From: Bacteroidetes bacterium UBA6221
GTDB taxonomy: Bacteria; Bacteroidota; Bacteroidia; Chitinophagales; Chitinophagaceae
Length of the DNA stretch: 64,000 nt
Direction of reading: 5' to 3'
Assembly: GCA_002421685.1 (NCBI GenBank)
Contig: DISB01000016.1
Location: 385,775-449,774, forward strand
The first letter of the stretch is position 1; each line of letters begins with the position of its first letter. This document shows, one piece after another, positions 37,335 to 46,361 of this stretch. Made by a program: the position numbers and the translations under genes. Under the pieces are notes generated by a model. That model was not told the origin of the DNA and searched no databases. It saw only the letters and a list, made by a program, of their open reading frames with translations.

Positions 37335-37342
37335 TATCTTTG
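37335..37342 (+). promoter_or_regulatory. -7 promoter box of the dgt-queA operon
   Basis: TATCTTTG, an exact match to TAnnTTTG, 4 nt before the ATG at 37347. The transcript is probably leaderless or nearly so. Confidence 0.6.
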
Positions 37343-37346
37343 CACC

Positions 37347-38741
37347 ATGATGAACTGGGCCAATTTATACAGCACGGCACGTACCGGCGATGGCAACCAA
37401 AAAAGAACGGATAAAGACAAGGTGCGCACATCTTTTCAGCGCGACTACGACCGTATTATCTTTTCTTCCGCCTTCCGCCGCCTGCAAAACAAAACCCAGG
37501 TCTTCCCACTGCCGGGAGCTGTGTTTGTACACAACCGTCTCACCCACAGCCTGGAGGTAGCCTCGGTGGGCCGCTCGCTGGGCAAGTTTGCAGGTGATGC
37601 CATTGCAGATAAATACCCCGGTGAAAGTGAGGAATTCCGGGACTTTTACCGTTACGAATTACCATCGGTGATAGCGGCAGCCTGCCTGGCGCATGACATA
37701 GGCAATCCCCCTTTCGGGCATTCCGGTGAAGACGCCATCCGTACTTTTTTTTCGGGATTGGAAGGTGAGGCGGGAAAGATCATCTATGATGAATTGTCAC
37801 CCGCACAACTGAAAGACCTGCAACTGTTCGAGGGCAACTCGAATGCATTGCGGGTGCTTACGCACAATTTCAACAACCAGTCGGAAGGCGGGTATAAACT
37901 CACCTACACCACCCTGGCGTCCATCGTCAAATATCCCTGTGGCTCTGCAGAAGGTTTTAATAACTCCACCGGCCTTATTGCTACCAAAAAGTCGGGCTTC
38001 TTCAGCGCCGAATACGATACTTACATGGCGATAGCGGCGGAACTGGGCATACCAAAGAAGGATGGCTATGAAACAGTGCACGTTCGTCACCCTTTTGTTT
38101 ATCTCACCGAAGCGGCGGACGACATCTGCTACCGCATCATAGATATGGAAGATGCACACCGCCTGGGTATTGTGAGCATCGATAAAATTAAAGAACTCTT
38201 TCTGCCGTTTTTTGAAAATACAGGCACCTACCTCACGAGGGAATATGTGCAAGGCAAACTTGACAAACTAAGCGACCCCAACCGGCAGGTAGAATATATC
38301 CGCGCAGTATGGATAGGCCTGATGACAGAGAAACTGGCCAAAGCCTTCATAGAGAACGAAGCTGCACTACTGGAAGGCACGCTGGAACAAGACCTGATGA
38401 AATGCCTGCCGACGCGCGAGCGGGAACTAATTCGAGCCATCAATGACTTTTCATACAAATACATTTACAATTACAAATCGGTAGTGGAGATAGAGCTGGC
38501 AGGTTACAACGTGATTGGCGGACTGCTCAGGGAGTTTATCCATGCAGTATTGTACCCGGAAGAAAGCAAGTCTTTCAAGATGCTGCAATTAGTGTCTAAG
38601 CAATTCCCCATCAACGGGGAAAGAAAAGACCTTTACGGCGATATTCAGTCGGTAGTTGACTTTATTTCCGGCATGACCGATCTGTATGCCATAGATATGT
38701 ACCGCAAAATAACCGGCATCACCATACCTGAAATACGATAA
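37347..38741 (+). CDS. dgt: dGTP triphosphohydrolase, HD superfamily
   Basis: A 464-residue dGTPase-like enzyme that splits dGTP to deoxyguanosine and triphosphate, affecting dNTP pools. The HD-domain motifs are visible: FRRLQNKTQVFPLPG, NRLTHSLEVASVGRSLG (His67) and CLAHDIGNPPFGHSGE (His116-Asp117), which bind the metals. Length fits the family. It is followed by queA with a 1-nt gap, so the two form an operon. Confidence 0.9.
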   Translation: MMNWANLYSTARTGDGNQKRTDKDKVRTSFQRDYDRIIFSSAFRRLQNKTQVFPLPGAVFVHNRLTHSLEVASVGRSLGKFAGDAIADKYPGESEEFRDFYRYELPSVIAAACLAHDIGNPPFGHSGEDAIRTFFSGLEGEAGKIIYDELSPAQLKDLQLFEGNSNALRVLTHNFNNQSEGGYKLTYTTLASIVKYPCGSAEGFNNSTGLIATKKSGFFSAEYDTYMAIAAELGIPKKDGYETVHVRHPFVYLTEAADDICYRIIDMEDAHRLGIVSIDKIKELFLPFFENTGTYLTREYVQGKLDKLSDPNRQVEYIRAVWIGLMTEKLAKAFIENEAALLEGTLEQDLMKCLPTRERELIRAINDFSYKYIYNYKSVVEIELAGYNVIGGLLREFIHAVLYPEESKSFKMLQLVSKQFPINGERKDLYGDIQSVVDFISGMTDLYAIDMYRKITGITIPEIR

Positions 38742-38742
38742 G

Positions 38743-39951
38743 ATGCACCCAAAGGATTTAAAGATAGAGGATTATACATACGAACTACCCGATGAGCGCA
38801 TTGCTAAATATCCATTAGCCGAACGTGATGCATCCAAACTGCTGGTATATAACAAGGGGACGCTTTCAGAAGACAGTTACCGCAATATCGCCGAATACAT
38901 ACCTAAGGGCACACTGATGGTCTTCAACCGCACCAAAGTGGTGCAGGCCAGACTGCTGTTTAAAAAAGAGACCGGTGGCGTTATAGAAGTATTTTGCCTG
39001 GAGCCGCATGAGCAATATGGCGATGTACAAACCGCGATGCTGCAAACACACAGTGTATTGTGGAACTGCATAATAGGCGGGGCCAGCAAATGGAAACACG
39101 GCCTGGTGCTGGAGCAAAAGCACGAAGGATTTACGCTGAAGGCGGCTATAGCCAACCGGGGCGAAGGCTATTTTACCATAGAACTGATATGGGACACAGA
39201 CCTGAGTTTCGCCGAAGTGCTGCACATTGCGGGCAAAGTGCCGTTGCCACCATACCTGCACCGCGATGCAGACCTAAGCGACGAAGAACGCTATCAGACC
39301 ATTTATGCCAAAGAAAAAGGAAGCGTAGCGGCACCCACTGCGGGTTTGCATTTTACGGAGCACATTATGGGGAATTTACAACAAAGAGGCATTGATACCG
39401 CTTTTGTAAACCTGCACGTTGGCGCGGGTACATTCATGCCGGTGAAAGCCGAAACCATGCAGGGCCATACCATGCATGCCGAATGGATTCATGTAGACGT
39501 GGATACAATACAGCAGTTGATAGCACACCTGGACACCGGCATCGTAGCAGTAGGTACTACCACTATGCGCACGCTGGAAAGCCTGTACTGGATAGGCGCG
39601 AAGTTGCTTAACCATATCGTTCCGGATTTTACAGGTTATGCAGTGAACCAGTGGGACCCCTACGAAATAGAGACAACCGTAGATACAAAAACCGCCCTGG
39701 CTGCCCTGGCCGATTACCTGTTGCAGAACAAACAGTCATCGCTGGTTACCAAAACCCAGGTACTCATCGCTCCCGGTTATAGCAACCGGGTGGTGAAGGG
39801 GCTCGTCACCAACTTTCACCAGCCGCAGAGTACACTGCTGTTATTGGTGGCTTCCATGCTGGGGGATGACTGGCGCAGACTGTACAATTACGCCTTGCAA
39901 CATGATTACCGATTCCTCAGTTACGGCGACGGATGCCTGTTGTGGCCGTAA
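38743..39951 (+). CDS. queA: SAM:tRNA ribosyltransferase-isomerase QueA
   Basis: A 402-residue enzyme of queuosine biosynthesis. It transfers the ribosyl part of SAM to 7-aminomethyl-7-deazaguanine in tRNA to give epoxyqueuosine. Diagnostic stretches are DYTYELPDERIAKYPLAERD, LMVFNRTKVVQARL, GSVAAPTAGLHFTE, VNLHVGAGTFMPVKAE and VTNFHQPQSTLLLLVASML. It is about 50 residues longer than the E. coli protein, as usual in Bacteroidota. Start 1 nt after the dgt stop. No other que genes are nearby. Confidence 0.95.
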   Translation: MHPKDLKIEDYTYELPDERIAKYPLAERDASKLLVYNKGTLSEDSYRNIAEYIPKGTLMVFNRTKVVQARLLFKKETGGVIEVFCLEPHEQYGDVQTAMLQTHSVLWNCIIGGASKWKHGLVLEQKHEGFTLKAAIANRGEGYFTIELIWDTDLSFAEVLHIAGKVPLPPYLHRDADLSDEERYQTIYAKEKGSVAAPTAGLHFTEHIMGNLQQRGIDTAFVNLHVGAGTFMPVKAETMQGHTMHAEWIHVDVDTIQQLIAHLDTGIVAVGTTTMRTLESLYWIGAKLLNHIVPDFTGYAVNQWDPYEIETTVDTKTALAALADYLLQNKQSSLVTKTQVLIAPGYSNRVVKGLVTNFHQPQSTLLLLVASMLGDDWRRLYNYALQHDYRFLSYGDGCLLWP

Positions 39952-40022
39952 AATCTCTATGAAAGGTATCATATCCTGGAGTTAAGAAATAGTTACATCT
40001 CCGCAGTACGTAATGTATTTAG

Positions 40023-40030
40023 TAGTTTTG
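40023..40030 (+). promoter_or_regulatory. -7 promoter box of nadC
   Basis: TAGTTTTG, an exact match to TAnnTTTG, 19 nt before the GTG start of nadC. Confidence 0.5.
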
Positions 40031-40049
40031 CAGGCATTAAACAAAACTT

Positions 40050-40889
40050 GTGACCAATACAGAATTCATAGCCGCGGCATTAGAAGAAGATATCCGCGAA
40101 GGCGACCACTCCACGCTTGCGTGTATAGCACCCGATGCTGCGGGCAAGGCCGTGCTGAAAATAAAAGAGAACGGTATCATAGCAGGCATCAGGCTGGCAC
40201 AGGAAATTTTCCATTATCTCGAACCCGGGACAGAGTTTACTTTATACAAAAACGACGGTGACAAGGTAGACAATGGTGAAACGGCCTTCGATGTAACCGC
40301 CAAAGTACACACCATACTACAGGCAGAACGACTGGCGCTGAACTGTATGCAACGCATGAGTGGCATAGCCACGCTCACGCACCAGTATGCTGACAGGATA
40401 AAAAGTTACGCTACCAAAATATTAGACACACGCAAAACGACGCCGTTGTTCCGTGCATACGAGAAGGAAGCTGTGCGGATAGGAGGCGGTTATAACCACC
40501 GTATGGGCCTCTACGATATGATCATGCTTAAGGATAACCATATTGATTTTTGCGGTGGTATCGAAAAGGCGATCGATAAGGTAAATGATTACCTCGACTC
40601 AACAGGCTACAACCTGAAAATTGAAATTGAAACAAGGACCATCGATGATGTACGCCGCGTGATCGCACATGGGGGTGTTCATCGCATAATGCTGGACAAC
40701 TATACTCCCGAACAACTTGAGGAAGCCATTAACCTGATAGACGGTAAATATGAAACCGAGGCGTCAGGAGGGATAACATTGGAGACAATCGAGAATTATG
40801 CACGTACGGGAGTGGACTTCATTTCGGTAGGCGCTATCATTCACCATGCCGTGAGTATGGACCTCAGCCTCAAAGCCCAACTGGCATAA
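40050..40889 (+). CDS. nadC: Nicotinate-nucleotide diphosphorylase (carboxylating)
   Basis: A 279-residue quinolinate phosphoribosyltransferase; it makes nicotinate mononucleotide from quinolinate and PRPP in NAD synthesis. Motifs seen: ALEEDIREGDHST, RLALNCMQRMSGIATLT, ILDTRKTTPLFRAYEKEAVR, GGGYNHRMGLYDMIMLKDNH, EASGGITLETIENYARTGVD. The start is a GTG at 40050, 19 nt after a -7 box. It overlaps the next gene by 1 nt (TAATG). Confidence 0.95.
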   Translation: MTNTEFIAAALEEDIREGDHSTLACIAPDAAGKAVLKIKENGIIAGIRLAQEIFHYLEPGTEFTLYKNDGDKVDNGETAFDVTAKVHTILQAERLALNCMQRMSGIATLTHQYADRIKSYATKILDTRKTTPLFRAYEKEAVRIGGGYNHRMGLYDMIMLKDNHIDFCGGIEKAIDKVNDYLDSTGYNLKIEIETRTIDDVRRVIAHGGVHRIMLDNYTPEQLEEAINLIDGKYETEASGGITLETIENYARTGVDFISVGAIIHHAVSMDLSLKAQLA

Positions 40890-41761
40890 TGAAGCACCTC
40901 GTGTTCATCATCAACCCGAAAAGTGGTGTCGTACGGCAGAAAGCTATCCAGCAGGCCATTGACACAAAACTCGACGCGGCACAATTCACTTACGAAATAA
41001 AGCATACCGAATACGCCAGGCATGGCACGCAACTGGCTAAGGATGCGGCAGCTAAAGGCGCTTACGCAGTGGTAGCCGTTGGCGGCGATGGCTCGGTGAA
41101 TGACATCGTGGCCGGACTAATCGGAACGAATACTGCATTGGCCATTATACCCAAAGGGAGCGGCAACGGTATGGCACGAACGATGGAGATACCGCTACAA
41201 GAGGAAGCTGCCATCGAGGTCATCAACCGTGGAAAAACAGCCATGATGGACATAGGCTACGCCAACGACAGGCCATTTATCAGCAATGCGGGCGTGGCTT
41301 TCGATGCGCTGATATCCCGGAAATTTGCCAAAAGCCAACGCCGCGGCTTTGCCATGTATAGCTGGCTGGTTACCCGCTATATGTGGACCTACAAAGAATG
41401 GGAATGGGATATTACCATAGACGGCCAACATTTAAAAGAGAAAGCGTTCATCATCAGTATAGCCAGCGGCAAACAATTCGGGTACAATTTCCAGATAGCG
41501 CCAAACGCCATCTGGAACGATGGCATTTTCGATGTCATCATCATTAAGCGTTTCCCCAAAGTATTGGGTGGCATGCTGGTGCTGCGTGCCATGAATGGCA
41601 CCATCACCGATAGCCCCTTTGTCGACCATTACCGGGCAAAGGAAATAACCATTTACCACCCAAAACTGCGACTGATGCAAACCGATGGCGACGCACACGA
41701 ATGTGCGGATACTGTTCACTTCAGGATAGAGAAAGGGAAGCAGAAAGTAATAGTGCCTTAA
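40889..41761 (+). CDS. Diacylglycerol/sphingosine-type lipid kinase
   Basis: A 290-residue DAGK-catalytic domain protein of the YegS/DgkB type. Signature stretches: FIINPKSGVVRQKA, AVVAVGGDGSVNDIVAGLIG (the GGDGT-type nucleotide loop) and PKGSGNGMARTMEIP. It phosphorylates a lipid alcohol with ATP at the inner membrane. Coupled to nadC by a 1-nt overlap. Confidence 0.9.
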   Translation: MKHLVFIINPKSGVVRQKAIQQAIDTKLDAAQFTYEIKHTEYARHGTQLAKDAAAKGAYAVVAVGGDGSVNDIVAGLIGTNTALAIIPKGSGNGMARTMEIPLQEEAAIEVINRGKTAMMDIGYANDRPFISNAGVAFDALISRKFAKSQRRGFAMYSWLVTRYMWTYKEWEWDITIDGQHLKEKAFIISIASGKQFGYNFQIAPNAIWNDGIFDVIIIKRFPKVLGGMLVLRAMNGTITDSPFVDHYRAKEITIYHPKLRLMQTDGDAHECADTVHFRIEKGKQKVIVP

Positions 41762-41774
41762 TTGTTAAAATTGA

Positions 41775-42356
41775 ATGCAAATGAAAGCTGAATATTTTGA
41801 TGGGCAGACCTTTGAAAATATTGATTTCACCGAAACCTCTTTTGCAAAGGGGGAATACGACCGCTGTACTTTTATCAATTGCGCCCTGGCGGGCATAGAC
41901 CTATCCGGCTGCTTGTTCCTCGATTGCAGTTTTACAAGCTGTAACCTGAGCATGGTTAATCTATCGGATACTGCGTTTCGCGATGTAGCCTTCAATGGCT
42001 GCAAAATGCTTGGGCTGCAATTTAGCCGCTGCAATAAATTTAGTATTATTTTCAGTTTTGACGATTGTAACCTGACCCACTCGTCTTTTATTGAGTTAAA
42101 GTTGAAAAAAACTTCTTTTAGAAATACTATACTGCATGAAGTTGACTTTACGGCCAGCGACCTCAGCGGGTCGGCTTTTGACAACTGCGATTTATCGGGG
42201 GCAATATTTGACAATACCGACCTGACCCAGTCTGACTTGAGAACGGCGTACGGCTATTCAATAGATCCTGATATTAACCGGGTAAAGAATGCTAAAGTCT
42301 CTTCAAGCGGGCTTTCCGGTTTTTTAAATAAATATAACCTGGATATAGAACCTTAG
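41775..42356 (+). CDS. Pentapeptide-repeat protein
   Basis: A 193-residue protein in which the pattern A(D/N)LxF repeats from residue 10 to about 160 (NIDFTETSFAKGEYDRCTFI, LSGCLFLDCSFTSCNLSMVN, LSGSAFDNCDLSGAIFDNTD), forming a right-handed quadrilateral helix. Qnr/McbG relatives mimic DNA and bind gyrase, but many others have no known role. The ATG is 13 nt after the lipid kinase gene, so it may be the third gene of that operon. It overlaps the convergent acyltransferase by 4 nt. Confidence 0.85.
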   Translation: MQMKAEYFDGQTFENIDFTETSFAKGEYDRCTFINCALAGIDLSGCLFLDCSFTSCNLSMVNLSDTAFRDVAFNGCKMLGLQFSRCNKFSIIFSFDDCNLTHSSFIELKLKKTSFRNTILHEVDFTASDLSGSAFDNCDLSGAIFDNTDLTQSDLRTAYGYSIDPDINRVKNAKVSSSGLSGFLNKYNLDIEP

Positions 42357-43201
42357 CGGCTGTGCTTCCAGCGATTGTGCGTCCACATCCAGTTTTCAGG
42401 CTGTGCCTTTATTTGCTCTTCCATAAAGTGCACGTAAGCCTGCATCATCTCCCCTTTTGCTAAGGTGGTGGCATCATCTGTAAATCTTTCCAGCACAATT
42501 TCATAATAGCCGCGTCTCAATTTCTTTATACCGGCAAATACAATTGCTGCTTTTGCTTTCCTGGCCAATACTTCGGGCCCGTTGAAAAAAGGCGCTTCCC
42601 TGTTCATAAAGTCATACCATGTCGCTGCTTTCACCACAGGCGGGTTCTGGTCGGCTATAAGGCCCACTATATACCTTACGCCTTCCAGTTTCTGAAATCC
42701 CCGCTTGGCCTTCATTGATATCTGCCATGCACCACTGCGGCTGCGTATCTTAATTAATAGCTTGTCGGCAGCCTTATTCTTTTGCGGCATGTACACCCCC
42801 GCAAATTGCTGTTGGCAATTGTACTGGCAGGCAACATTCGCCCACTCCCAGTTGAAGGTATGCCCCAGCAGGGCATAAGTATTTCTTCCCTCGCTGTAGA
42901 GTTGATGAAATACATCCCAGTTACCTCTTATGCGCCTGTTCAGTTCTTCTTTCGACATCGATAACAACTTCAGCGTTTCTATCCATTGGTCACAAAAGTT
43001 GCGGTAGAATTTTTTGCATATAAATTGTATTTCCTGTTCTGTTTTTTTGGGGAAGGCATGGCGAAGATTGTCTGCCACTAACTGCTTCCTGTACCTGAAG
43101 CAATAATACAACAGCAAGTACATCCCGTCGGATATAACATACAGTACCCTCAATGGCAACAATGACAAAGGATATAAAATAAAAAGCAGCAGATAGTACA
43201 T
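42353..43201 (-). CDS. Lysophospholipid/lipid A acyltransferase (LpxL/HtrB family)
   Basis: A 282-residue inner-membrane acyltransferase. It has an N-terminal hydrophobic anchor (MYYLLLFILYPLSLLPLRVL), then GHTFNWEWANV (HxxxxE catalytic motif), AGVYMPQKNKAADKLLIKIR and GLIADQNPP. It would add a late acyl chain to lipid A or make another acylated lipid. I use the ATG at 43201; an upstream TTG at 43210 is possible. It lies on the opposite strand from the ketoacyl synthases, so no operon link with them. Confidence 0.85.
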   Translation of the reverse strand: MYYLLLFILYPLSLLPLRVLYVISDGMYLLLYYCFRYRKQLVADNLRHAFPKKTEQEIQFICKKFYRNFCDQWIETLKLLSMSKEELNRRIRGNWDVFHQLYSEGRNTYALLGHTFNWEWANVACQYNCQQQFAGVYMPQKNKAADKLLIKIRSRSGAWQISMKAKRGFQKLEGVRYIVGLIADQNPPVVKAATWYDFMNREAPFFNGPEVLARKAKAAIVFAGIKKLRRGYYEIVLERFTDDATTLAKGEMMQAYVHFMEEQIKAQPENWMWTHNRWKHSR

Positions 43202-43237
43202 CTGCTGCAAAAATATTCATTTATCGGCTATTACAGT

Positions 43238-43894
43238 TTAGGTGTGATGCTGCAACTCACCGGTCAGGTCATATATTTCCTGTATCCGCTTCAACATGCC
43301 TTCAAAGTCTATTTGCAGGTCTTTCAACACACCCGTATTCAGGTCGAATACCCAGCCATGCACTACCGGGAAGCGGTTTTCTATATAGCTGCGCTGCACG
43401 GCAACAGTCTTAATAACGTTAAAACACTGTTCCTCCACATTCAGCTCTACCAGCCTGTCATATTTCTTATGCTCATCGGTTATTGCATTCAGTTCCTCCC
43501 TGTGCAAACGATACACATCGCGTATATTCCTCAGCCAGGGATTGAGTATGCCCATGTCTTTGGGCTGCATAGCGGCCTGTACGCCCCCACACCCATAGTG
43601 GCCGCACACTACTACATGCTTTACCTTCAGCACGTTCACCGCGTAGTTGATACAAGACATTACATTAAGATCAACATTGTTCACCAGGTTAGCCACATTC
43701 CTGTGCACGAACACATCGCCCGGTTCCAGACCCATTATTTCATTGGCCGGCACGCGGCTGTCAGAACATCCTATGTAGAAATAGTCAGGCGTCTGGTCCT
43801 GCGCCAGTTTCGCAAAGAAATCAGCGTCTTCAGCCAGGTGTTCAGCCACCCATCTTTTATTATGTTCAAAAATTTCCTCGTAAGTAACTGCCAT
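43238..43894 (-). CDS. can: Beta-class carbonic anhydrase
   Basis: A 218-residue cytosolic zinc enzyme that interconverts CO2 and bicarbonate. Zinc ligands and the catalytic dyad are clear: Cys43-x-Asp45-x-Arg47 (IGCSDSRVPAN) and His99/Cys102 (VVCGHYGCGGVQ). I start at the ATG at 43894 (Met-Ala-Val-Thr-Tyr); an upstream in-frame start at 43942 would add 16 residues with no family match. The Pro/Gly patterns and length fit type I beta carbonic anhydrases. Confidence 0.93.
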   Translation of the reverse strand: MAVTYEEIFEHNKRWVAEHLAEDADFFAKLAQDQTPDYFYIGCSDSRVPANEIMGLEPGDVFVHRNVANLVNNVDLNVMSCINYAVNVLKVKHVVVCGHYGCGGVQAAMQPKDMGILNPWLRNIRDVYRLHREELNAITDEHKKYDRLVELNVEEQCFNVIKTVAVQRSYIENRFPVVHGWVFDLNTGVLKDLQIDFEGMLKRIQEIYDLTGELQHHT

Positions 43895-44031
43895 ACGAAT
43901 TGCATTTGGTTTCGTGCAATAATAAAGATTAATAAAACACAAACCATGAAATAACGGTTATACCCATATAAAGGTTCGTAAAACCATACATAACTGCTAT
44001 TTTTACATCCTCAAAAAAATATTAAGGGCTT

Positions 44032-45045
44032 ATGAAACTGGTAACATATGCAAAGCAAGGACTGGAACAACTGGCGTTGCTGGTAAACGGCGAACTCTAT
44101 GACACAAGCGTGGTAAGCAACAGGCTCCCCCGCACTATGAGGGAAATGCTGGACAATTGGGAAGAATTTTCTGAAATAGCACGTGAGGCCGAAGCCGATA
44201 TCAAAAGCGGAAAGATAAGTGCGGAAGGGTTTGCTTATGACACCGCTGAAATAATGGCGCCTGTGCCGCATCCCACATCATGCCGCGACGGATACGCCTT
44301 CCGCCAGCACGTAGCCTCCGCCCGGCGCAACCGCAGGGTAGATATGATACCCGAGTTCGACCAATACCCCATCTTTTACTTCACCAATCATAATGCCATA
44401 CAGGGCCCCGGCGAAATACGCTGCATGCCCGATCATTTTCAGAAGCTGGACTTTGAACTGGAAGCCTGTATAGTATTGGGCAAAAAAGGCAGGAATATCA
44501 AAGCAGCGGAGGCGGATAAATACATTGCAGGTTATATGATAATGAACGATATGAGCGCCCGCACCCTGCAGATGGAAGAAATGCTGCTGAACCTCGGACC
44601 AGCCAAAGGCAAGGACTTTAGTACCGTAATAGGCCCTATGCTGGTAACGCCCGATGAACTGGAACCCTATAAGATGCCGGCCAAAGAAGGGCATACGGGC
44701 AATAGTTATAATTTGAAAATGAAGTGCTGGGTGAATGGCCAACTCCTGAGCGAGGGCAGCATGGGCGATATGGACTGGACGTTCGCCGAAATAATCGAGC
44801 GTTGCGCCTATGGCGTGGATGTACTGACCGGCGATGTAATAGGCAGCGGCACCGTAGGTACGGGCTGCCTGCTGGAACTGAACGGAACCGGCCTGCTGAA
44901 CGACCCCAGCTACAAACCGCAATGGCTGCAGCCTGGGGACGTAGTAGAAATGGAGATAGAAGGACTGGGCAGGCTGAAGAATACTATAGTAAAAGAGGAT
45001 ACAGACTTCAGCCTCTTTGCATTGAAGAAGCATGTAGCGAAGTAA
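44032..45045 (+). CDS. Fumarylacetoacetate hydrolase family protein
   Basis: A 337-residue FAH-fold enzyme. The metal-binding acidic patch is visible in FELEACIVLG (Glu-x-Glu) and in MIMNDMSARTLQ (Asp). GKDFSTVIGPMLVTPDEL and GSGTVGTGCLLELNG are family features. It cleaves a C-C bond or hydrates an acyl compound; the substrate is uncertain, fumarylacetoacetate (tyrosine degradation) being a possibility. The Imm63-like gene starts 2 nt later. Confidence 0.85.
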   Translation: MKLVTYAKQGLEQLALLVNGELYDTSVVSNRLPRTMREMLDNWEEFSEIAREAEADIKSGKISAEGFAYDTAEIMAPVPHPTSCRDGYAFRQHVASARRNRRVDMIPEFDQYPIFYFTNHNAIQGPGEIRCMPDHFQKLDFELEACIVLGKKGRNIKAAEADKYIAGYMIMNDMSARTLQMEEMLLNLGPAKGKDFSTVIGPMLVTPDELEPYKMPAKEGHTGNSYNLKMKCWVNGQLLSEGSMGDMDWTFAEIIERCAYGVDVLTGDVIGSGTVGTGCLLELNGTGLLNDPSYKPQWLQPGDVVEMEIEGLGRLKNTIVKEDTDFSLFALKKHVAK

Positions 45046-45047
45046 GG

Positions 45048-45443
45048 ATGGCGGTATCTATACAGCAGATAAAAGAAATAGTAACAAAATTGGCGCGTGA
45101 GATAGACGCGCCAATTGAATTTTTACCTGCCATTGGGACAACTCCTTATGATGCCGAGCCACACATAGAAATACGCAATGGCGAATTGCATTATGTGGTG
45201 GTAGAAAGAGGCAAAGAGATAAGGAGAGATAAAACAACCAAACTTGATGATCTGCTATATCTCATTTTTGAGACCATAACTTTTGATATGGCGTGCAGGT
45301 ATCTGATACGTTTGCGGACTGACACCACAGACCAAAGGCTAATAATATTTTCCAGGCAGGAAGAGCTATTGGGCATACTCAGCGAGGAATGGAAAATTAG
45401 AGTGCAAAAAGAACACACTGAAAAATTACGTCAATACCCTTGA
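45048..45443 (+). CDS. Imm63-like immunity protein, orphan
   Basis: A 131-residue protein that fits the Imm63 immunity family: a conserved strand PHIEIRNGELHYVVVERGKE, a KLDDLLYLIFETITF helix, MACRYLIRLR and a Q-E-E-LLGIL-SEEW motif. Such proteins neutralise polymorphic toxins. No toxin gene is next to it; it follows the FAH gene by 2 nt and is probably co-transcribed with it. An open frame runs through the FAH gene upstream of this ATG; that upstream part is antisense-like shadow and not part of the protein. Confidence 0.75.
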   Translation: MAVSIQQIKEIVTKLAREIDAPIEFLPAIGTTPYDAEPHIEIRNGELHYVVVERGKEIRRDKTTKLDDLLYLIFETITFDMACRYLIRLRTDTTDQRLIIFSRQEELLGILSEEWKIRVQKEHTEKLRQYP

Positions 45444-45537
45444 TAGCTATCAAAAGGTCTTGCCCACTTTCCGTCCATTTATAAAGATAAATTATGTATA
45501 TTTAATAATATATTCTTTATCTCAAAACCCAAACGAT

Positions 45538-46260
45538 ATGAAAAAGTTACTACCGGCTATCCTTGCCCTCGGCACTTTTGTCTCATGCAGTAAAGAGGGA
45601 GGCCCTCCCCGCCAGGATGTAAAGCTATGGGTATGCCCTACCTGCGTACAAGTCCCCGAAGCCAGACCCGAACATAATTTCAAGAGTTCAGGAGTGTACA
45701 AAGGTATATTGGTGGGCCTGGGTGCCAGCGGCGCTATGACCGTAACCTTACACAATACCGGCGCGGAGAAAAAAGCCTTGATGAAGCTGAACGGCATATC
45801 TGCCGAACTCACAACCAATTCATTGTCTTCATGGCAGCCGGGACAGGCAATCGACACCGCCCTTTTTACAGGCACCTGGAACGGCCAGCCTGTAGAGATG
45901 CGCTTCTCCGTAGATACCAACGGTTTCAACTCCGAGGTTCAGTTCGATATACCCGGGAAAAGCATACTTCCCTTCATCTTTAAAGAGTCTTCCGATGTGG
46001 TAATTGAGAGTTTTGAAGGCGACTATACCGGCGATGCCGAAGGTGTGTTCAACATTGCAACCAATGGCAATGACATCGGAATTATCTTTTCAGGTGTAGA
46101 CGTACCCATGCTGTCGCGACTGGAGCATGGAAAAATTGACTTTAAAAGCGAGACCGGCATGGTGATCAAAGGCAATTTCTATGACGACGAAGCGGGCGGC
46201 ACCTGGCAAAACCTTGTTACCGGTAAATCAGGTGGATGGAAAGCATTGAGGACCCAGTAG
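45538..46260 (+). CDS. Putative lipoprotein of unknown function
   Basis: A 240-residue protein with a signal and lipobox-like Phe-Val-Ser-Cys at residues 14-17. The N-terminal mature part carries CPTCVQVP, a CxxC motif. The rest is beta-rich (GASGAMTVTLHNTGAEKK, IPGKSILPFIFKESSDVVIE). I chose the ATG at 45538, because upstream codons give a poor signal peptide. Not recognised. Separate transcript probable, with AT-rich sequence before it. Confidence 0.75.
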   Translation: MKKLLPAILALGTFVSCSKEGGPPRQDVKLWVCPTCVQVPEARPEHNFKSSGVYKGILVGLGASGAMTVTLHNTGAEKKALMKLNGISAELTTNSLSSWQPGQAIDTALFTGTWNGQPVEMRFSVDTNGFNSEVQFDIPGKSILPFIFKESSDVVIESFEGDYTGDAEGVFNIATNGNDIGIIFSGVDVPMLSRLEHGKIDFKSETGMVIKGNFYDDEAGGTWQNLVTGKSGGWKALRTQ

Positions 46261-46336
46261 CTGCGTGCAGACATCGCAGTATTGTTGTGTATTTCGTCAA
46301 AAATCTGCCGTTGCCGATATTCCGGTGATTGTTTCC

Positions 46337-46344
46337 TATTTTTG
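46337..46344 (+). promoter_or_regulatory. -7 promoter box of the methyltransferase/polyene operon
   Basis: TATTTTTG, an exact match to TAnnTTTG, 17 nt before the ATG of the first gene. A TTG at 46311-46313 could be the -33 element but is 23 nt away. Confidence 0.5.
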
Positions 46345-46361
46345 GGGTTTATTGAAGAACT

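Noticed and set aside
44724..45047. N-terminal extension of the Imm63-like frame into the FAA hydrolase gene
   Set aside because: That stretch is out of frame with the hydrolase, Arg-rich and not protein-like; the ATG at 45048 follows the hydrolase stop by 2 nt.
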